From Megalobrama amblycephala (taxonomy: Eukaryota > Chordata > Actinopteri > Cypriniformes > Xenocyprididae), in assembly GCF_018812025.1 (NCBI RefSeq), contig NC_063044.1:73643244-73707243 (forward strand): a stretch of 64,000 nucleotides of DNA, given 5' to 3'. The position numbers and the translations under genes were made by a program. Below are positions 1-10,980 of this stretch, one piece after another. Each line of letters opens with the position of its first letter. Positions within the stretch are counted from its first letter, which is position 1. Below the pieces are notes generated by a model that worked only from the letters and a program-made list of their open reading frames with translations, searched no databases and was not told the origin of the DNA.

Positions 1-1742
1 TACATTAAAATTGTACTTGAGTATTAAAAAAGTAAAAGTAACAGCAAAAATGAAAACTCGAGATTCTTGTTCAAGCTTTTAATCTCTAAAAACATGAAGT
101 GAATGAACCACATACAAGGTTTTATCCTGCTTTAAAACTGTTTGTTTAATTGTATTTAATTATCAAATTATAAGACTACTACCTAATGCCAGTATGCAAC
201 ATGCTACTCAAAGTTGCAAAACCTTGGATTTAACTTAAGCAGAAGCTGATTTTCAAAATTGTGAGTGTCAAGCCTAGCTCTTTTGGGGCTAAAAATCAAT
301 CCTGCAGTGCCTGAAACACTGGTGTCTGAAACACAGGCCAGATATCCATCCGACTCTTTGCTGGCTTCATAGTTTCAAAGAAGCGAAAAAATCTTCATCA
401 TCAGATGAACTGTTGGCCACTGGTGCTCTTGTTGGCCATGGATACTCTTGATCCTGTGGCTGATTTTGGACTGTGTTTGCAGCTGTATCACGTTCTTCCT
501 CCATTTTCTTCCACTGATTGACTGTTATAATTTCTCTAATTTCCAGGTCAACAAAGAGTATAGAACCCAGGAGGCGACACTCTGATACTTTTTAGGCAAC
601 AGTCACTAGGTGGCGCTCCTGGTAGCGTGGCCGCCATTATGGGGTGAAAATACTAACTGGACCATAGAATCCTTCACATCTTATGAACCCAAAATCGGGG
701 AATTTCACTGCCAAATCAGAAGCGCCAAAGAAAATTTTTTCAAATGAAATCATCAGTAAATTGTATGGCTCCTACAGTAAATGTTGTATTGTCTTATACG
801 TTTTATTTTACCAGTTGTGGAATCCAACCATTCATCCATCTGAGGTAACGTAGTTAGCCTACTTTATTGAGTATTTCCATTTTATGAAACTTTACACATT
901 TATTAACAGTAAATTAAAAATGTATACATTTAAGATCATCATACTTCTAGCGAACAGTATATTTCAGAGCTTGTGGATTTTTTAATTGAAATAGGCTATA
1001 TTAGATGTTTTAATGGATCACGCCACAAACATAATGATCTTATAATACATGATGCATTGCTGTGTCCGTTATCGCATAATTCACACTTTTCTAGAGAGCA
1101 AAGGTTTTGTGAAAAAAGTTGAAGACTTAAACACAAAGTCTGTAAAATAAACTGTAAAAAGGATTTGATGATCTCTAGTGATAGTATTTCATTCTGTGTT
1201 TTCATCATTCAGGTTGGATTTCAGCTTTAATGTATGTTTTTTTTTTTTTTTTACAAAGCAGCTGATATCGCCATAGAAACTAGTGGCCTGCCAAGTCGCT
1301 TTCACACCAAAATGGCGGAAACGCTGGGCGCTGGTGTTGCAATGTAACCTTCAATTGAGTGTCGCTTCTTGTTAGTGTATATTCTTTAAGGGTCAAGGTG
1401 CTGTGCATTGTGGTAATTGATGCGACATGACGTCACTTCCAAAGGACCAATGAACATGTCTGACCAATTTCATGGAATGTGAAAACGAATCTCATTGAAT
1501 AAATAACATCTAAATTAAACTGGGCATCAGCACGATGGTAATAGCAAGGGAAAATAGAATGATCTCCAAAAAATAAGTACTTTTTGGCTGTAAATAAAAT
1601 TGTAAAAAGTACTTTTTTTTCTTTAAAAAATTTAATCAAGTAAAAGTAAAAGTATTGATTTTTAATTGTACTCAAGTAAAGTAAAAATCCCCCAAAATAA
1701 TACTTAAGTACAGTAATCAAGTAAAATTACTTGACACCTCTG
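1..1742. mobile_element. hAT-like DNA transposon remnant, left end outside or at window edge
   Basis: The right end at 1700-1742 reads, on the minus strand, CAGAGGTGTCAAGTAATTTT, an end style I associate with common fish hAT elements. The first 60 bases of the window carry related AAAATTGTACTTGAGTA-type sequence, as expected near the opposite end. A transposase-like tail lies inside at 367-589. Target duplications cannot be checked because the left junction is not resolved. The family call is an inference. Confidence 0.4.
367..589 (-). pseudogene. Transposase C-terminal fragment, hAT/ZBED-like
   Basis: A minus-strand reading frame of about 73 codons runs from a stop near 589 to a TGA at 367-369. 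It reads ...ILFVDLEIREIITVNQW..., then a Glu-rich stretch, and ends ...ANSSSDDEDFFASLKL. An acidic SDDEDFF tail just before the stop is common in hAT/ZBED-type transposases. No start codon or upstream domain is visible, so this is only a carboxy-terminal piece. It lies inside a candidate hAT element, which supports the call. It could instead be the last exon of a domesticated ZBED-like gene. Confidence 0.4.
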
Positions 1743-1769
1743 TTCATAATGTTGGGAACATGGGCTGGC

Positions 1770-2043
1770 ATATGCAAATATTGGGGGCGTACATATTAAT
1801 GATCCCGACTGTTACGTAACAGTCGGTGTTATGTTGAGATTCGCCTGTTCTTCGGAGGTCTTTTAAACAAATGAGATTTATATAAGAAGGAGGAAACAAT
1901 GGAGTTTGAGACTCACTGTATGTCATTTCCATGTACTGAACTCTTGTTATTTGACTATGCCAAGATAAATTCAATTTTTCATTTGAGGGCACCTTTAAAC
2001 TCACTGACTTTGCTCTCAGAGGGTATAACAACTTCCCCTCCAA
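1770..2043. repeat. Interspersed repeat, probably a short DNA transposon derivative
   Basis: This stretch contains a small dyad (GACTGTTACGTAACAGTC at 1807-1824) and sequence that resembles a high-copy cyprinid repeat as far as I can recall. There is no coherent reading frame. The assignment rests on general recognition, not on a visible second copy in this window. Confidence 0.35.
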
Positions 2044-2382
2044 AAATGGGATACTTTTTGTAATTGTTACACTTATGGTGTTCCTTGGTCAAAAATGACC
2101 GGCCTCCAAAAATTTGCTTATAATTTTCTCTTTATGCTATATTATTACCAAATATGGGATTCAAACTTGTTTTCTTTCAGCACAGGTTGATCGTAGGCCT
2201 CATTGATCTGTTGATCTTTGAGTGAAAGTCAAAGTGAATCAATTTGTTAATGTAATGCAGCAATGTGTGCATTAATATTTTAACTTTGACAGCCCTAATA
2301 ACATATATGTTGTAAAGAAACAGATCTAGTTAACAACAAATAGTTTTTGTTTATTTATTATATCTTGTTATCATTGAAACAG

Positions 2383-2450
2383 TTGAGACTCATGAAGAAG
2401 AAATCACTTACGTTGAGGCAATTTTCTACAAAAGAAAAGCACAGAAATCG
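2383..2450 (+). CDS. Cytoplasmic-tail exon of an Ig-superfamily receptor
   Basis: A 68-nt exon is bounded by an AG acceptor (2381-2382) and a GTAAG donor (2451). It enters in phase 1 and encodes ETHEEEITYVEAIFYKRK followed by AQKS. The acidic lead, a tyrosine in an ITYVEA context and the basic FYKRK block resemble the intracellular tail of fish CD2/SLAM-like receptors. The phase-1 entry matches the intron phase after the transmembrane exon of the related gene at 24521-24664. No upstream Ig or transmembrane exon can be found for it in this window, so the rest of the gene is lost or outside. No function can be claimed beyond probable signalling. Confidence 0.5.
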
Positions 2451-2645
2451 GTAAGATCATTTATTACTAATTCATGTTGTGTGTTTTAGTTCAGCAGTGA
2501 GTGTGCTTGTGTGTGACAGATCATCATACAGACAAAAACACAAAACAGCACCATATTAGATATGTATATCAGCCATAAGATCAGCATTCAATGCGAGAAA
2601 CATATGCCATAATACTACTCATTCTGCCATGTAACTAAAGAGTAA

Positions 2646-2854
2646 TGGCTCGTTTCCACCGAGTGGTTCGGTTCAGTACGGTATGATTCGGGATGGCAAA
2701 CCCTGATCCGGCTTGCATTTCCACTGCCAACAGTACACTTACTTGATAGGTGTAGTGTATGCCGGAAACTTCACAACTTCTGACAATGGAAACAGCAATA
2801 ATTGCGTACCATACTGAACCGTACTGAACCGTAGTGCTCGGTGGAAATAAGCCA
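2646..2854. mobile_element. Harbinger-type MITE with TAA target duplication
   Basis: The ends TGGCTCGTTTCCACCGAG and CTCGGTGGAAATAAGCCA are inverted repeats, and both extend inward with GGTTCAGTACGGTA-like sequence. The element is flanked on both sides by TAA (2643-2645 and 2855-2857), the 3-bp duplication typical of PIF/Harbinger insertions. At 209 bp it has no coding capacity. It sits in the intron between the two receptor tail exons. Confidence 0.7.
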
Positions 2855-3174
2855 TAACAGAGTGCTCAAAATGAGCCACTGATGAAGTACTTCCTGTGTC
2901 AGTTGATGACATCACAGTCCAAATCATCAGAGTTTCACATACTGTACATGCTTTTGTGATCCTTATAAAGCTTTTGAGAAATCAGCACAGGGTAGTGAAT
3001 AACGTCCCGGGTCACTAAAGACCCAAGGTATGCGTTTAAGGGTTAAAAAAAAAGTCTCTAACCAACAAGGCAATGGAAGTTTCTAGGCTGGTTTAATATC
3101 TGCATATCGTAATGTTGTCAAGGACAAACATGCATTTATTATTATATTGTGTTTTTGACAGAATGATAAATGAG

Positions 3175-3216
3175 GAGGATCGTGTGGTGTATGCGCCTAT
3201 CGCCAACAGAAGATGA
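3175..3216 (+). CDS. Last tail exon of an Ig-superfamily receptor with ITIM-like motif
   Basis: The frame reads EDRVVYAPIANRR and stops at TGA 3214-3216. VVYAPI (3184-3201) fits the ITIM consensus V-x-Y-x-x-I, which recruits SH2-domain phosphatases in inhibitory receptors. The best acceptor (TGACAG, ending at 3161) would enter this region in phase 0 and hit TGA after three codons. The motif is reached only from a weaker AG at 3173-3174, or if the upstream phase differs. The exon may therefore be frame-damaged. Its position 0.7 kb after the exon at 2383 and its fit to the receptor-tail style support the assignment. Confidence 0.45.
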   Translation, partial: EDRVVYAPIANRR

Positions 3217-4602
3217 TCACAGTACCAGACCAGCGGTGCGATCGCTTTCACAGGAACCTCTGTAGTTTCCTCCGAACTCTTTAGTTTTGAGTTTTGGGAT
3301 TGTTGAAGCGTGATAGTCAGTGATGGATTAATTAAATTCGTAATACAAGGACTTTTAACAAATGATCTAAATTTTGTGGCCTACTGGAATTTTGACTTTT
3401 TAAAGGCTCATTTTCCCACAAAACAACAACAAACAAGAAACATTTTGTGTCCTCATTTCAAAAATATATATAGACATATGTGCCTGCTAAATAAACGTCT
3501 GCTATGGTCAGCTTCCGTTTGAGGCTTCTGACAGTTTGAGCTAGCTTGATTTACATCTGCACAGAAAAGTGGTTGATTTGTTGGTGGATAAACAGGTTCA
3601 GCATGAGCATCTACTGCTGGGTGTTTGTGGTTGATGTTTGACAGACACACTGCTGACGAGTCATTACTGTGGTTGAAGGGCTTTTTTTCCATTCCTGCTC
3701 ATATGAAGACTGACAGTCTAACTTTAGCTTAAAAAAAAAACAGACTTTACTGTGAAATGCTGAATCTAACAGATAAACGACTCTCTCAGTGTGTGATAAA
3801 ATACAATATTGTGTAGTAAATTCATGTCAAATTTATTGTTTATCGCTTTTCACAATACACATTGTTTCAATGCAGCTTTACAGAAAATCATGATGTTAAT
3901 GTTTATAATATCTTCATGCTTAGTCACATTTATCATATTAGAGCTGGGCGATATAGTTTAATGATAGATAGTATATTTTGTAATGTTACAAGCAATCAAG
4001 CAGTTGATATTTGCTGTTTTTGCTCTATGTGAGTATACTGTATGTATGCAAATAAAGTTGGACATTCTTATAAATCCAACTTTATATAAGAAGCTTAATA
4101 GTTACATTTTGCAAAAATCAAGCAGGTAATCTTCGATATACAAAAGTTATCAAGCTGTTCTTGATGTCATACCCTTTAAAGATCATGTTTTTGTCGATGT
4201 TTAACTATCATTTGTGTTGTAGAATGCATTTGTATTATTTAATGTTGTAATATTTTTGGTATTTATGTATGCAAATGACTGATTGTTGTTAATAATTTCT
4301 TTAGTTTCAGTCTAGCAAACACTTCTAACAAATGTATATTTCTACGTTACAATAAGGTGTAAGAAATGCGCTTATATTCAGAAAAAAAAGTGTTCAGAAA
4401 AACAATTCAATCAAAATTCAATAAAAAATTAACATTTTCAACAAATTGAATACTTTTTCTCATTTGCAGTTGGTCAACAGACTATGACCCTTAAACTTCA
4501 TCAAATAAAACAACATCCCACTATTAACTAGAGCGCCATCTAGAGTCCAAAATAAGACTTTTGAACGATAACAGCTTTACCTGTAAGATACACACTGTAA
4601 AT
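3217..4602. other. AT-rich non-coding stretch
   Basis: I see no coherent coding sequence, paired inverted ends or tandem array here. The region lies downstream of the receptor tail exon and may include its 3' UTR; AATAAA-like hexamers are frequent but not distinctive. Confidence 0.4.
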
Positions 4603-4917
4603 ACACTCACCGGACACTTTATCAGGTACACCTTGCTAGTCCTGGGCTGGAGCCTCTTTTGCCTTCAGAACTAACTTAATTCTTCATTGCAGAGATTCAA
4701 CAAGGTGCTGGAAACATTCATCAGAGATTTTGATCTATATTGACATAAGAGCATCACACAGTTGCTGCAGATTCAATGGCTGAACATCCATGACACGAAT
4801 CTCCCATTACATCACATCCGAAAAGTGCTCTTTTGGACTGAGATCTGCCTGTGGAGGCCATTTGAGTTTAGGGCACTCATCATGTTGAAGAAACCAGTTT
4901 GAGATTATTTGAGCATT
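4603..4917. repeat. Interspersed repeat starting ACTCACCGGACACTTTAT
   Basis: The opening CACTCACCGGACACTTTATC followed by GGTACACC is the start of a very common fish repeat related to Tc1-type elements. No opposite end is visible and no protein is encoded, so this is a fragment. The family label comes from memory of the motif. Confidence 0.4.
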
Positions 4918-4930
4918 TAAATGAGGCTCA

Positions 4931-5420
4931 ATTGACCCTTCGCAAAGACCCGCCCCCCTTAGTTACTGTTGCTTTGTCCGACAAGCCATGGCGCTGTCAC
5001 GCTACACACAGTGAAAAATACATCGCGGAGCAAAGAGGACACTGACAACACGTCGACAGACAAGACAAAGCAGGTTACTTATGATATTCAAATTTTGTAA
5101 TTTTTAAAGAAATTCAAACAATAAAAAACATTTTGTGGCTCTTTGATGTGTCGTGACAGATCGCTGTTGCGCCTCAGCTCAAGCGGCTCGTGAACCGATC
5201 ATCTTTTCCTACTAGTTAATTTATAGCATCAAATAAACATGAATGAACATCAGAAGGAATGTTGTTTAAAACGCGGAAAGACGTAAATACACACCATTTT
5301 TCAAGTTCAAGTCCACCGAGGTTAATCTAACTCCTGACTGCTTTGTCGGACAAATTGGCGGACTCTGCATTATGATTGGTTAGATCGCTTGTCAATCAAA
5401 CTCCTGGCGAAGGGTCAATT
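4931..5420. mobile_element. MITE with ATTGACCCTTCGC ends (copy 1)
   Basis: The element begins ATTGACCCTTCGCAAAGACC and ends GGCGAAGGGTCAAT, giving inverted terminal repeats of about 13 bp. A second full-length copy lies in the opposite orientation at 36010-36519, with shared internal blocks such as GCGGAGCAAAGAGGACACTG. About 490 bp with no reading frame, so it is non-autonomous. Confidence 0.7.
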
Positions 5421-5849
5421 GGTACAATGGGACTAAACGGGTTTCAAAGTGCAAGGTTTTGAAAACGGTCTCTGTGTAAACGACAAAAACACAAAACTGT
5501 GAAAACGTGTAAACGTACCCTAAAGTCCTGTACACACCAGGACGACTATCGCGCGCGATTACCGCCGACGTTTAACACCTTGTGACTAAACAAAGGGCAC
5601 CAATGTGAGTGTGCACACCGTAAAAATGTCATTTTTTAAAAAACGCCTCGGGTTCGTTTTTCTGGTTTGATGCGCCGTGTTAAAAACTGGCCGACCAATG
5701 AGATTGGCGCTTCTGTTCACGTGCCTGGAGCTGCTGAAGTTACAGTAAAACACGACTTGGTGGCGCTCAAGCACAAAGCGGTCTTGCCGAGCACACATTG
5801 ACGACGAAGAGAAAGTAAGTAGATGAGGAAGACCCCTACAAACCATCCC

Positions 5850-5965
5850 TGCGTCTCAAACAGCTCCCTAGCTTCCTAGGTCGTGTATCAGTACCCTGCA
5901 AATGAATGTGGTCGACTCCCTGATCAGTGCCCTGAGTAGTGAACTAGGGAGCTGATTGAGACGCA
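5850..5965. mobile_element. Short MITE, TGCGTCTCAAxCAGCTCCCT ends (copy 1 of 3)
   Basis: The ends TGCGTCTCAAACAGCTCCCT and AGGGAGCTGATTGAGACGCA are inverted repeats. A second copy is at 25941-26058 and a partial third at about 39535-39593. At 116 bp it is a foldback unit with no coding sequence. Confidence 0.7.
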
Positions 5966-6176
5966 CGCTATGGGTGCTCTGCCAGTTCTTGGCCACACCA
6001 ATAGATGTGTATTATTTATGTATTTTTACTGTTTGTTTGTTTTTTTCCTTTTACATTCAAGAAATATAGTTGAGAATGTCTATTTCATAAATATGTTTAT
6101 TTGCACTACCGTTCACTTGCACTACTGTCATTGTGACTTATTTGCATTACCGTTTCTGACTACCATCTCTCATATG

Positions 6177-6178
<2 letters not shown>

Positions 6179-6240
<62 letters not shown>
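6179..6240. repeat. Compound (AT)n-(GT)n microsatellite
   Basis: About 20 AT units run directly into about 10 GT units. The short open frame across it is only the translation of the repeat. Confidence 0.95.
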
Positions 6241-6241
<1 letters not shown>

Positions 6242-6695
6242 CCATTTTATATCTGCATTTTTATCTTCTTTAACTTTTTATTAATATCATAAATATGTTT
6301 ATTTGCACTACCGTTAAGCACAAGTGCCACATACTGGCAGGGAGTGAATTTGCATGTCCACTCTGCGCATCGAAAAACGCTGGCGATAAATGTGTGCGAT
6401 ATTCATCCCGGTGTGTACAGTCCTTAAGGCTGCGGCTGTAGTTCTTGTGTTTCTCTTTCCTTCAGTGATTCTGCTTGTTAACAGCAGATGTTCATAAAAC
6501 TATCTGTGGGTTTCATGTGACGTCACTGTGCTTTATCACCACCATTTTTGTGCCCGGTCACGGCTGCGCGACCTGTTTCAGTCTGTGGTCACAGCAGCTA
6601 CAACTTGCAGAGAAAGGTCAATGAAGCTGAAGAGATGAACATCCGTAAACTGAAGCGCTTTGCTAAAAGCAAATTATGTCAATGGAAAACATCCT

Positions 6696-6902
6696 TGTAA
6701 CGCAGTTCGTAAATACGGGAAGAAGGAGGCGAGAACCGGTGAACATTCAACAAAACTTTAATACCAAAATAAACATTTATGCTCCCGGAGCTCCTCCGTG
6801 AGAGACTCAAGGCCGGTGCGCCTCGCAGGTGATGCTCGTTATCACTTGTGTCACCGGCCTCGCGCCGTTCCCTCACGGCTCTCGCCCGCCCTGCTCGTCA
6901 CA
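6696..6902 (-). repeat. Downstream (3') LTR of the TRIM-like element, 71-bp deletion
   Basis: This LTR is 207 bp against 278 bp for its partner. It matches on both sides of a single gap between AATAAAC and TTTATGCTCC. LTR pairs are identical when inserted, so the loss probably happened afterwards. Confidence 0.8.
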
Positions 6903-7543
6903 TACCCCATCGCCCCTTGCAGGTCGGGGGTTACTCCCGCGACTGTGCTTATTCCCCCCCGGGGCCTGTCTCGGTGGCCGCAGCACCTGGGGGTAAGGAC
7001 AGACGAGACGAGAGAAAGGAGACGGAAGCAAGGGGAGCGACAGGACGAGAGAGGGGAGAGAGGAAAAAGAGAGAAAAAAAAAAATTCTGGGTCCGGCTCC
7101 CCGACACACTGCCGCTCGGTCCTCAACCTGCCGAGAGGCTCTTCCTCGTGGTGCCATGCGATGGCACTGGACGCTCAGTGGACGGCCCGATCCTCGACCG
7201 CCTCCTGGCGGCCGGCGATGGCTCCTCCGGTTGAGGGCAGCCGGCAGCGAGTCCGCCGTCCCCTGCTCCTCCCCTTCATGGTGGACAGTAGCAGGCTCCG
7301 GCCCACGGCGGACGACGGCACTCCTCCGCTCCCTCCAGGACAGCAGCCATCCCACCTCGTCCCAGGAGCACGGCATCCGGGTCTCCGTCCCACCTTTCAC
7401 CAGGCTCCAGTACCACCACCTCGGGCGGCCTCTCGCGGTCTTCACTCGAACTCGGGCGGCCTCTCGCGGTCTGCTGCCCGAACTCTGCAGCACCGCGATC
7501 CCCCTCAGCAGCGAGGGCTCTCCGACAGCATGTCCCTCTTTCC

Positions 7544-7561
7544 TCCCGGGTTTTGGCACCA
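7544..7561 (-). other. Primer-binding-type site
   Basis: The minus-strand sequence TGGTGCCAAAACCCGGGA lies 2 nt after the LTR terminus and starts with TGG, the complement of a tRNA CCA end. I have not assigned the tRNA species. Confidence 0.65.
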
Positions 7562-7563
7562 AG

Positions 7564-7841
7564 TGTAACGCAGTTCGTAAATACGGGAAGAAGGAGGCGG
7601 GAACCGGCGAACATTCAACAAAACTTTAATACCAAAATAAACACAAACATAATAAAACATAAAATAAAGTCCAGGCCTGGTCCTCTCTCTTTCTTCACGG
7701 TCGTCGCTCCTCCTTTTATGCTCCCGGAGCTCCTCCGTGAGAGAATCAAGGCCGGTGCGCCTCACAAGTGGAGCTCGTTATCACTTGCGTCACTGGCCTC
7801 GCGCCGTTCCCTCACGGCTCTCGCCCGCCCTGCTCGTCACA
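7564..7841 (-). repeat. Upstream (5') LTR of the TRIM-like element
   Basis: At 278 bp this is the complete LTR. On the minus strand it shows a TATA-like GCATAAAAGG, then AATAAAxx-like A/T-rich sequence, and ends in CA. The 71-bp block absent from the other LTR (about 7648-7718) lies just downstream of the TATA-like motif. Confidence 0.8.
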
Positions 7842-8342
7842 ATCCTATATAGGGTAATTCAGATATATCTATACAAGATAAACATAATATTACAACTTAA
7901 ATTTGCGCATAGAGAAACTCTGAGTTATGCAAACTCAGTCTGAGAGGAGAAACAATTGAGACATTTGATAAGAAATGAACAACAAACGAGCTGAAGACAG
8001 TTACAGGAGAGACAAACACTCACAGGATCTCATGACAAGGACAAAATGTTTCTTTAAGATATTTTAACATGTTATGGGTCAGTTTATTTCTGTTGACTTA
8101 CAGGAAGTTGAGGCCTACTGGAGCTCAAAGTGTCAATGTTCAGAGGATGAATTAATAAGCCAAAAAGAGCTAAGATGGTCACACCCACTAACACTGAATA
8201 AACAGGCAGTTATTTTAACTGATGGTAAAGTTTCACTTCACTTTACTACAGAGCAGCTTCACATCAGCTCATCTGTCATTTTATTACTGAAGCAGTTTTA
8301 AAGTGTTTGTCTTTTCATATTTGTGGACTGAAACCACTGAAG

Positions 8343-8388
8343 ATGTTTCACCCTGTTTTGCTCTGTTTGTGTTTGTGGCGTCTGGTTG
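8343..8388 (+). CDS. Orphan signal-peptide exon of an Ig-superfamily receptor
   Basis: ATG at 8343 opens MFHPVLLCLCLWRLV followed by a split Gly codon and a GTGAG donor at 8389. It matches exon 1 of the receptor gene at 20147 (MKKMFLKLVLLCLWHLD) in length, hydrophobic core, phase 1 and donor. The first 110 bases of the two introns also match: TGTGATAAAT, ACTGGTTAA and AACATTCACTGTTA appear in the same order. No V-domain exon follows before the L1 and the next exon 1, so this copy has lost its body or been overrun by repeats. Confidence 0.6.
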
Positions 8389-10599
8389 GTGAGTTACAAA
8401 TTTTAATTTGTTTTAATTGCTTTAGTTGTTTCTGTTCTGGTATCATGTGATAAATGACTGGTTAATTTAGTCAGAGAGGATCAACATTCACTGTTACAGG
8501 CGTCAGGCCAGTACTGATCGAGGCGCATTCAAATTATAAGAGTGGGCAAAATGAAAACTGACAGAAAAATCCAAACTTAACAGTTGACAGAGTTATTTAT
8601 ACACACTGTTTATATGAGAAAATCCCACATTTAATTCTGGAAACAATTGCTATACAGAGCACAACAACATTTATGAAATCCTCTACAGACACAGAAAATC
8701 ACCACAGCGGTTACATGTACATCCATATCTAATAAAAAAAAAAACAGTAAAATTTACTGTCTGTAGAGTTGGAGGCATCGGCATTTCACTGAATACGGTT
8801 TCCTCAAAAGAGTAATACTTTAAGTTCTCACTCATCGTGTGTTGTCTTTTGTTCGGTCTGATTTTGGTTGGGATCAGATTGCTGCTAATTCTCCAAAGCT
8901 CACTGAACTCTTCCTCTGATAAATGTTTTGAATGCAATCAGCTGCACAATTTACAAACTTAATGGCTGCAAGTAAATCAGTGTTTTCTGCTTGAAGTATT
9001 TTGTTTGCCAGGTCAAGAAGTTTTGGTACCCGGGATGACGTGACCATTTCGGCAGCGATGCATGCATACCCTTTAGCTCTGATTACTTTGTCACAAATGA
9101 TATATTTTAAAAAAATTGCTTTTACTGTATTGCATTTATCTTAACTGGTCAAAAATAGCACATCTATGACACAAATTGACACATTGGTGTGTTAAATATT
9201 TTAGCACATTGCCTGTGTTAAGAAGAATAACACATTGTAACACATTTCACGCACAGTTTTAATCACAAACTACATGTAGAAATTGTGTGTGTAAGAAATT
9301 TTTAGGCCTCAGAGTTTTTGTACGCCTTTATGTTTTCCCGACATAACTGCTGCTCCGTTACACACCTGGCTAATGAATTCTGCCAGTGTTGAGGCCGGCC
9401 TTTATGAGCTCTGAAATTATTATTTCGGTTCTAGTTGCATAATCTCCATGAGCTGCGGTGGAGACGGATACAAGATGTTCTTTAACCTCAAAGTAGTCAT
9501 CAACATATCAAACCACAATGCTGACTTTATTAAGGTATCCACACAGCAAAATCCCCAGAGTTAAATTTGATCCATCTCTAAATTTAATGAGCTAAAGTTA
9601 ATGAGATAATTCAAATGATTAATTAAGTGTTGATTGAGCATTAGTGATGAACACCTGCTGTTAACAAGCAGAATCGCTGAATAAAGAGAACAGCCACATC
9701 TGTAGATGAACTGAAGATAAAAGACATTAAATCTCTGAAGATCTTATTAAACAGCTCCACAAACAGCATTACCAGCTTCACTTATTACTAACCAGACTGA
9801 CTTTGTTTCTGTCAGACATCTACAGCAGTACTTCTTGAGAATGAACAGAGGTTTAGGTGTTTAGTTTGAGGTCGTTAACCGTCATGGAGATCAGTGTTTA
9901 CTTTAGTTGAGCTCTTGACCCTTGACTTTTGTTGAGTTGCTTCTTTAGCAATTTAACAGATCAACATGTCTGTTTTAATAACAGATATAATGGCTGCATT
10001 AAAGTTGTTTAATTAACAAACTTTTCTGTTGTTTTGCTTACTTTTGAATTGAAATGTTTTATGAAAAGAAAGTGATCAACTCAAATGATGTAATAAAAAT
10101 CATTTGTAACACTGAAGTGATTTATGTAAGACTGTCCAAAACTATTAAAAAGTTAAGCACAACACATTTAGACATCAACACTCATCATACAAACCTCAAC
10201 AATGGTGACAAAAAAACAAATACAAACAATGATTCAGCTGTATAATTTATGCATGCTGGGAGCCATGAATGCATTTTGTATGCTGGCATGAAGCATGTCA
10301 CCATTGTTGTGTTTCATATGCCGAATGTTGATGTCTGTGAGTGTATAAATGACACAAAACATGTTTTAAACAAAGTTAACAATGACAGTGTTATACAGTA
10401 TATTTATACGGTACCAGACATCAACATTGAGCATCTGAAACGCAACAGCGGCATTACAACATATTATTTTCACATCAGTTGAGTTTTATACTTATCAATA
10501 ATATTTCAAATCCCTCAATGAGCAATTACAGAAAAAGCAGCTATTTAAACCATTTTAATGCAGTCATTTCATTTCATTTTACTGTACAGAGTAGCAAAA
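8389..10599. other. Intron remnant and unassigned repeat-like sequence
   Basis: The first 110 bases are intron homologous to that of the receptor gene at 20.2 kb. A degenerate transposase-like frame lies at 8683-9060. The remainder, including AACACA-rich sequence at 9140-9250 and the tract at 9500-10580, shows no protein or paired ends that I can support. Confidence 0.4.
8683..9060 (-). pseudogene. Possible degraded transposase fragment
   Basis: Minus-strand frames joined by a shift near 8940 read ...VPKLLDLANKILQAENTDLL..., then ...FSELWRISSNLIPTK.... The spacing of leucines and the IPTKIRPNKRQH stretch recall hAT/ZMYM1-like transposase C-terminal halves in fish. The match is loose and from memory, and the frame is broken. 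Confidence 0.25.
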
Positions 10600-10975
10600 C
10601 TGTTCAAATCTGGGATTCTGAGAGTTTCTATTATCCAGATCAGCAATTTGTCTTTCTAATTGTTTTTGTTTAGAGACAGAGTCCCGTTTCTTTTTAGCCA
10701 TAAAGGAGATCACCTGACCTCTAAGAGCTTCCCAAACCGATGAAATAGGAACATCTGATGTCAAATTGATTTCTAGAAACAACGAAATTTGGTCAGAGAT
10801 AAATTTTGTAAAAGTGTCATCACTTAAAAGAAGAGAGTTAAATCTCCAGAGCTGCCTAATAGGGAAAACACCAGGTATGATTAATTTTAATAAGAGAGGC
10901 GCTTGGTCAGATATCACGATGGGTTGATAATCACATGACTGAATATTGGTGGTCAGTTTATTAATCAATTCTGCT
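10600..10975 (-). pseudogene. L1-like LINE ORF2, middle piece after endonuclease
   Basis: The minus frame ...NIQSCDYQPIVISDQAPLLL..., continuing through ...FPIRQLWRFNSLLL... and ending near ...KKRDSVSKQKQLERQIADLD, is the linker between endonuclease and reverse transcriptase in L1-type ORF2. It abuts the Ty3 insertion at 10976-10980, and a short frame break lies at that junction side. After about 10610 the L1 similarity stops, so RT and the 3' end are missing. The upstream continuation is at 14457-15003. Confidence 0.75.
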
Positions 10976-10980
10976 ATAAG

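Larger units (their letters stand above)
5521..6426. mobile_element. Inverted-repeat DNA element with nested insertions
   Basis: The left end TAAAGTCCTGTACACACCAG and the reverse complement of the right end, TAAGGACTGTACACACCGGG, match closely and continue into related TATCGC and CGCCxxCGTTT blocks. The interior holds a small nested MITE (5850-5965), a dinucleotide repeat and a short direct repeat of ATAAATATGTTTATTTGCAC (6088 and 6290). No transposase is present. Confidence 0.6.
6696..7841 (-). mobile_element. Small non-autonomous LTR retrotransposon (TRIM-like)
   Basis: Two direct repeats (6696-6902 and 7564-7841) flank a 661-bp interior. Read on the minus strand, each repeat starts TGTGACGAGC and ends GCGTTACA, the TG...CA form of an LTR. 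A primer-binding-type site lies 2 nt inside the upstream LTR (7544-7561) and a purine-rich tract abuts the downstream LTR. Both flanks carry ATCCT (6691-6695 and 7842-7846), a 5-bp target duplication. The interior is GC-rich and has long overlapping frames on both strands, but none shows gag, protease, RT or integrase motifs. Autonomous relatives would be needed for its movement. Confidence 0.85.

Noticed and set aside
5970..6284. 104-residue hydrophobic frame ending in repeated Ile-Tyr and Val-Cys
   Set aside because: It runs through an AT/GT microsatellite and has no conserved features.
6798..7765. Several long overlapping frames on both strands in the TRIM-like element
   Set aside because: The GC-rich interior lacks stops by composition; none shows gag, protease, RT or integrase motifs.
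8074..8301. 75-residue frame upstream of the orphan signal-peptide exon
   Set aside because: No family features or splice context; probably chance in the upstream region of the receptor copy.
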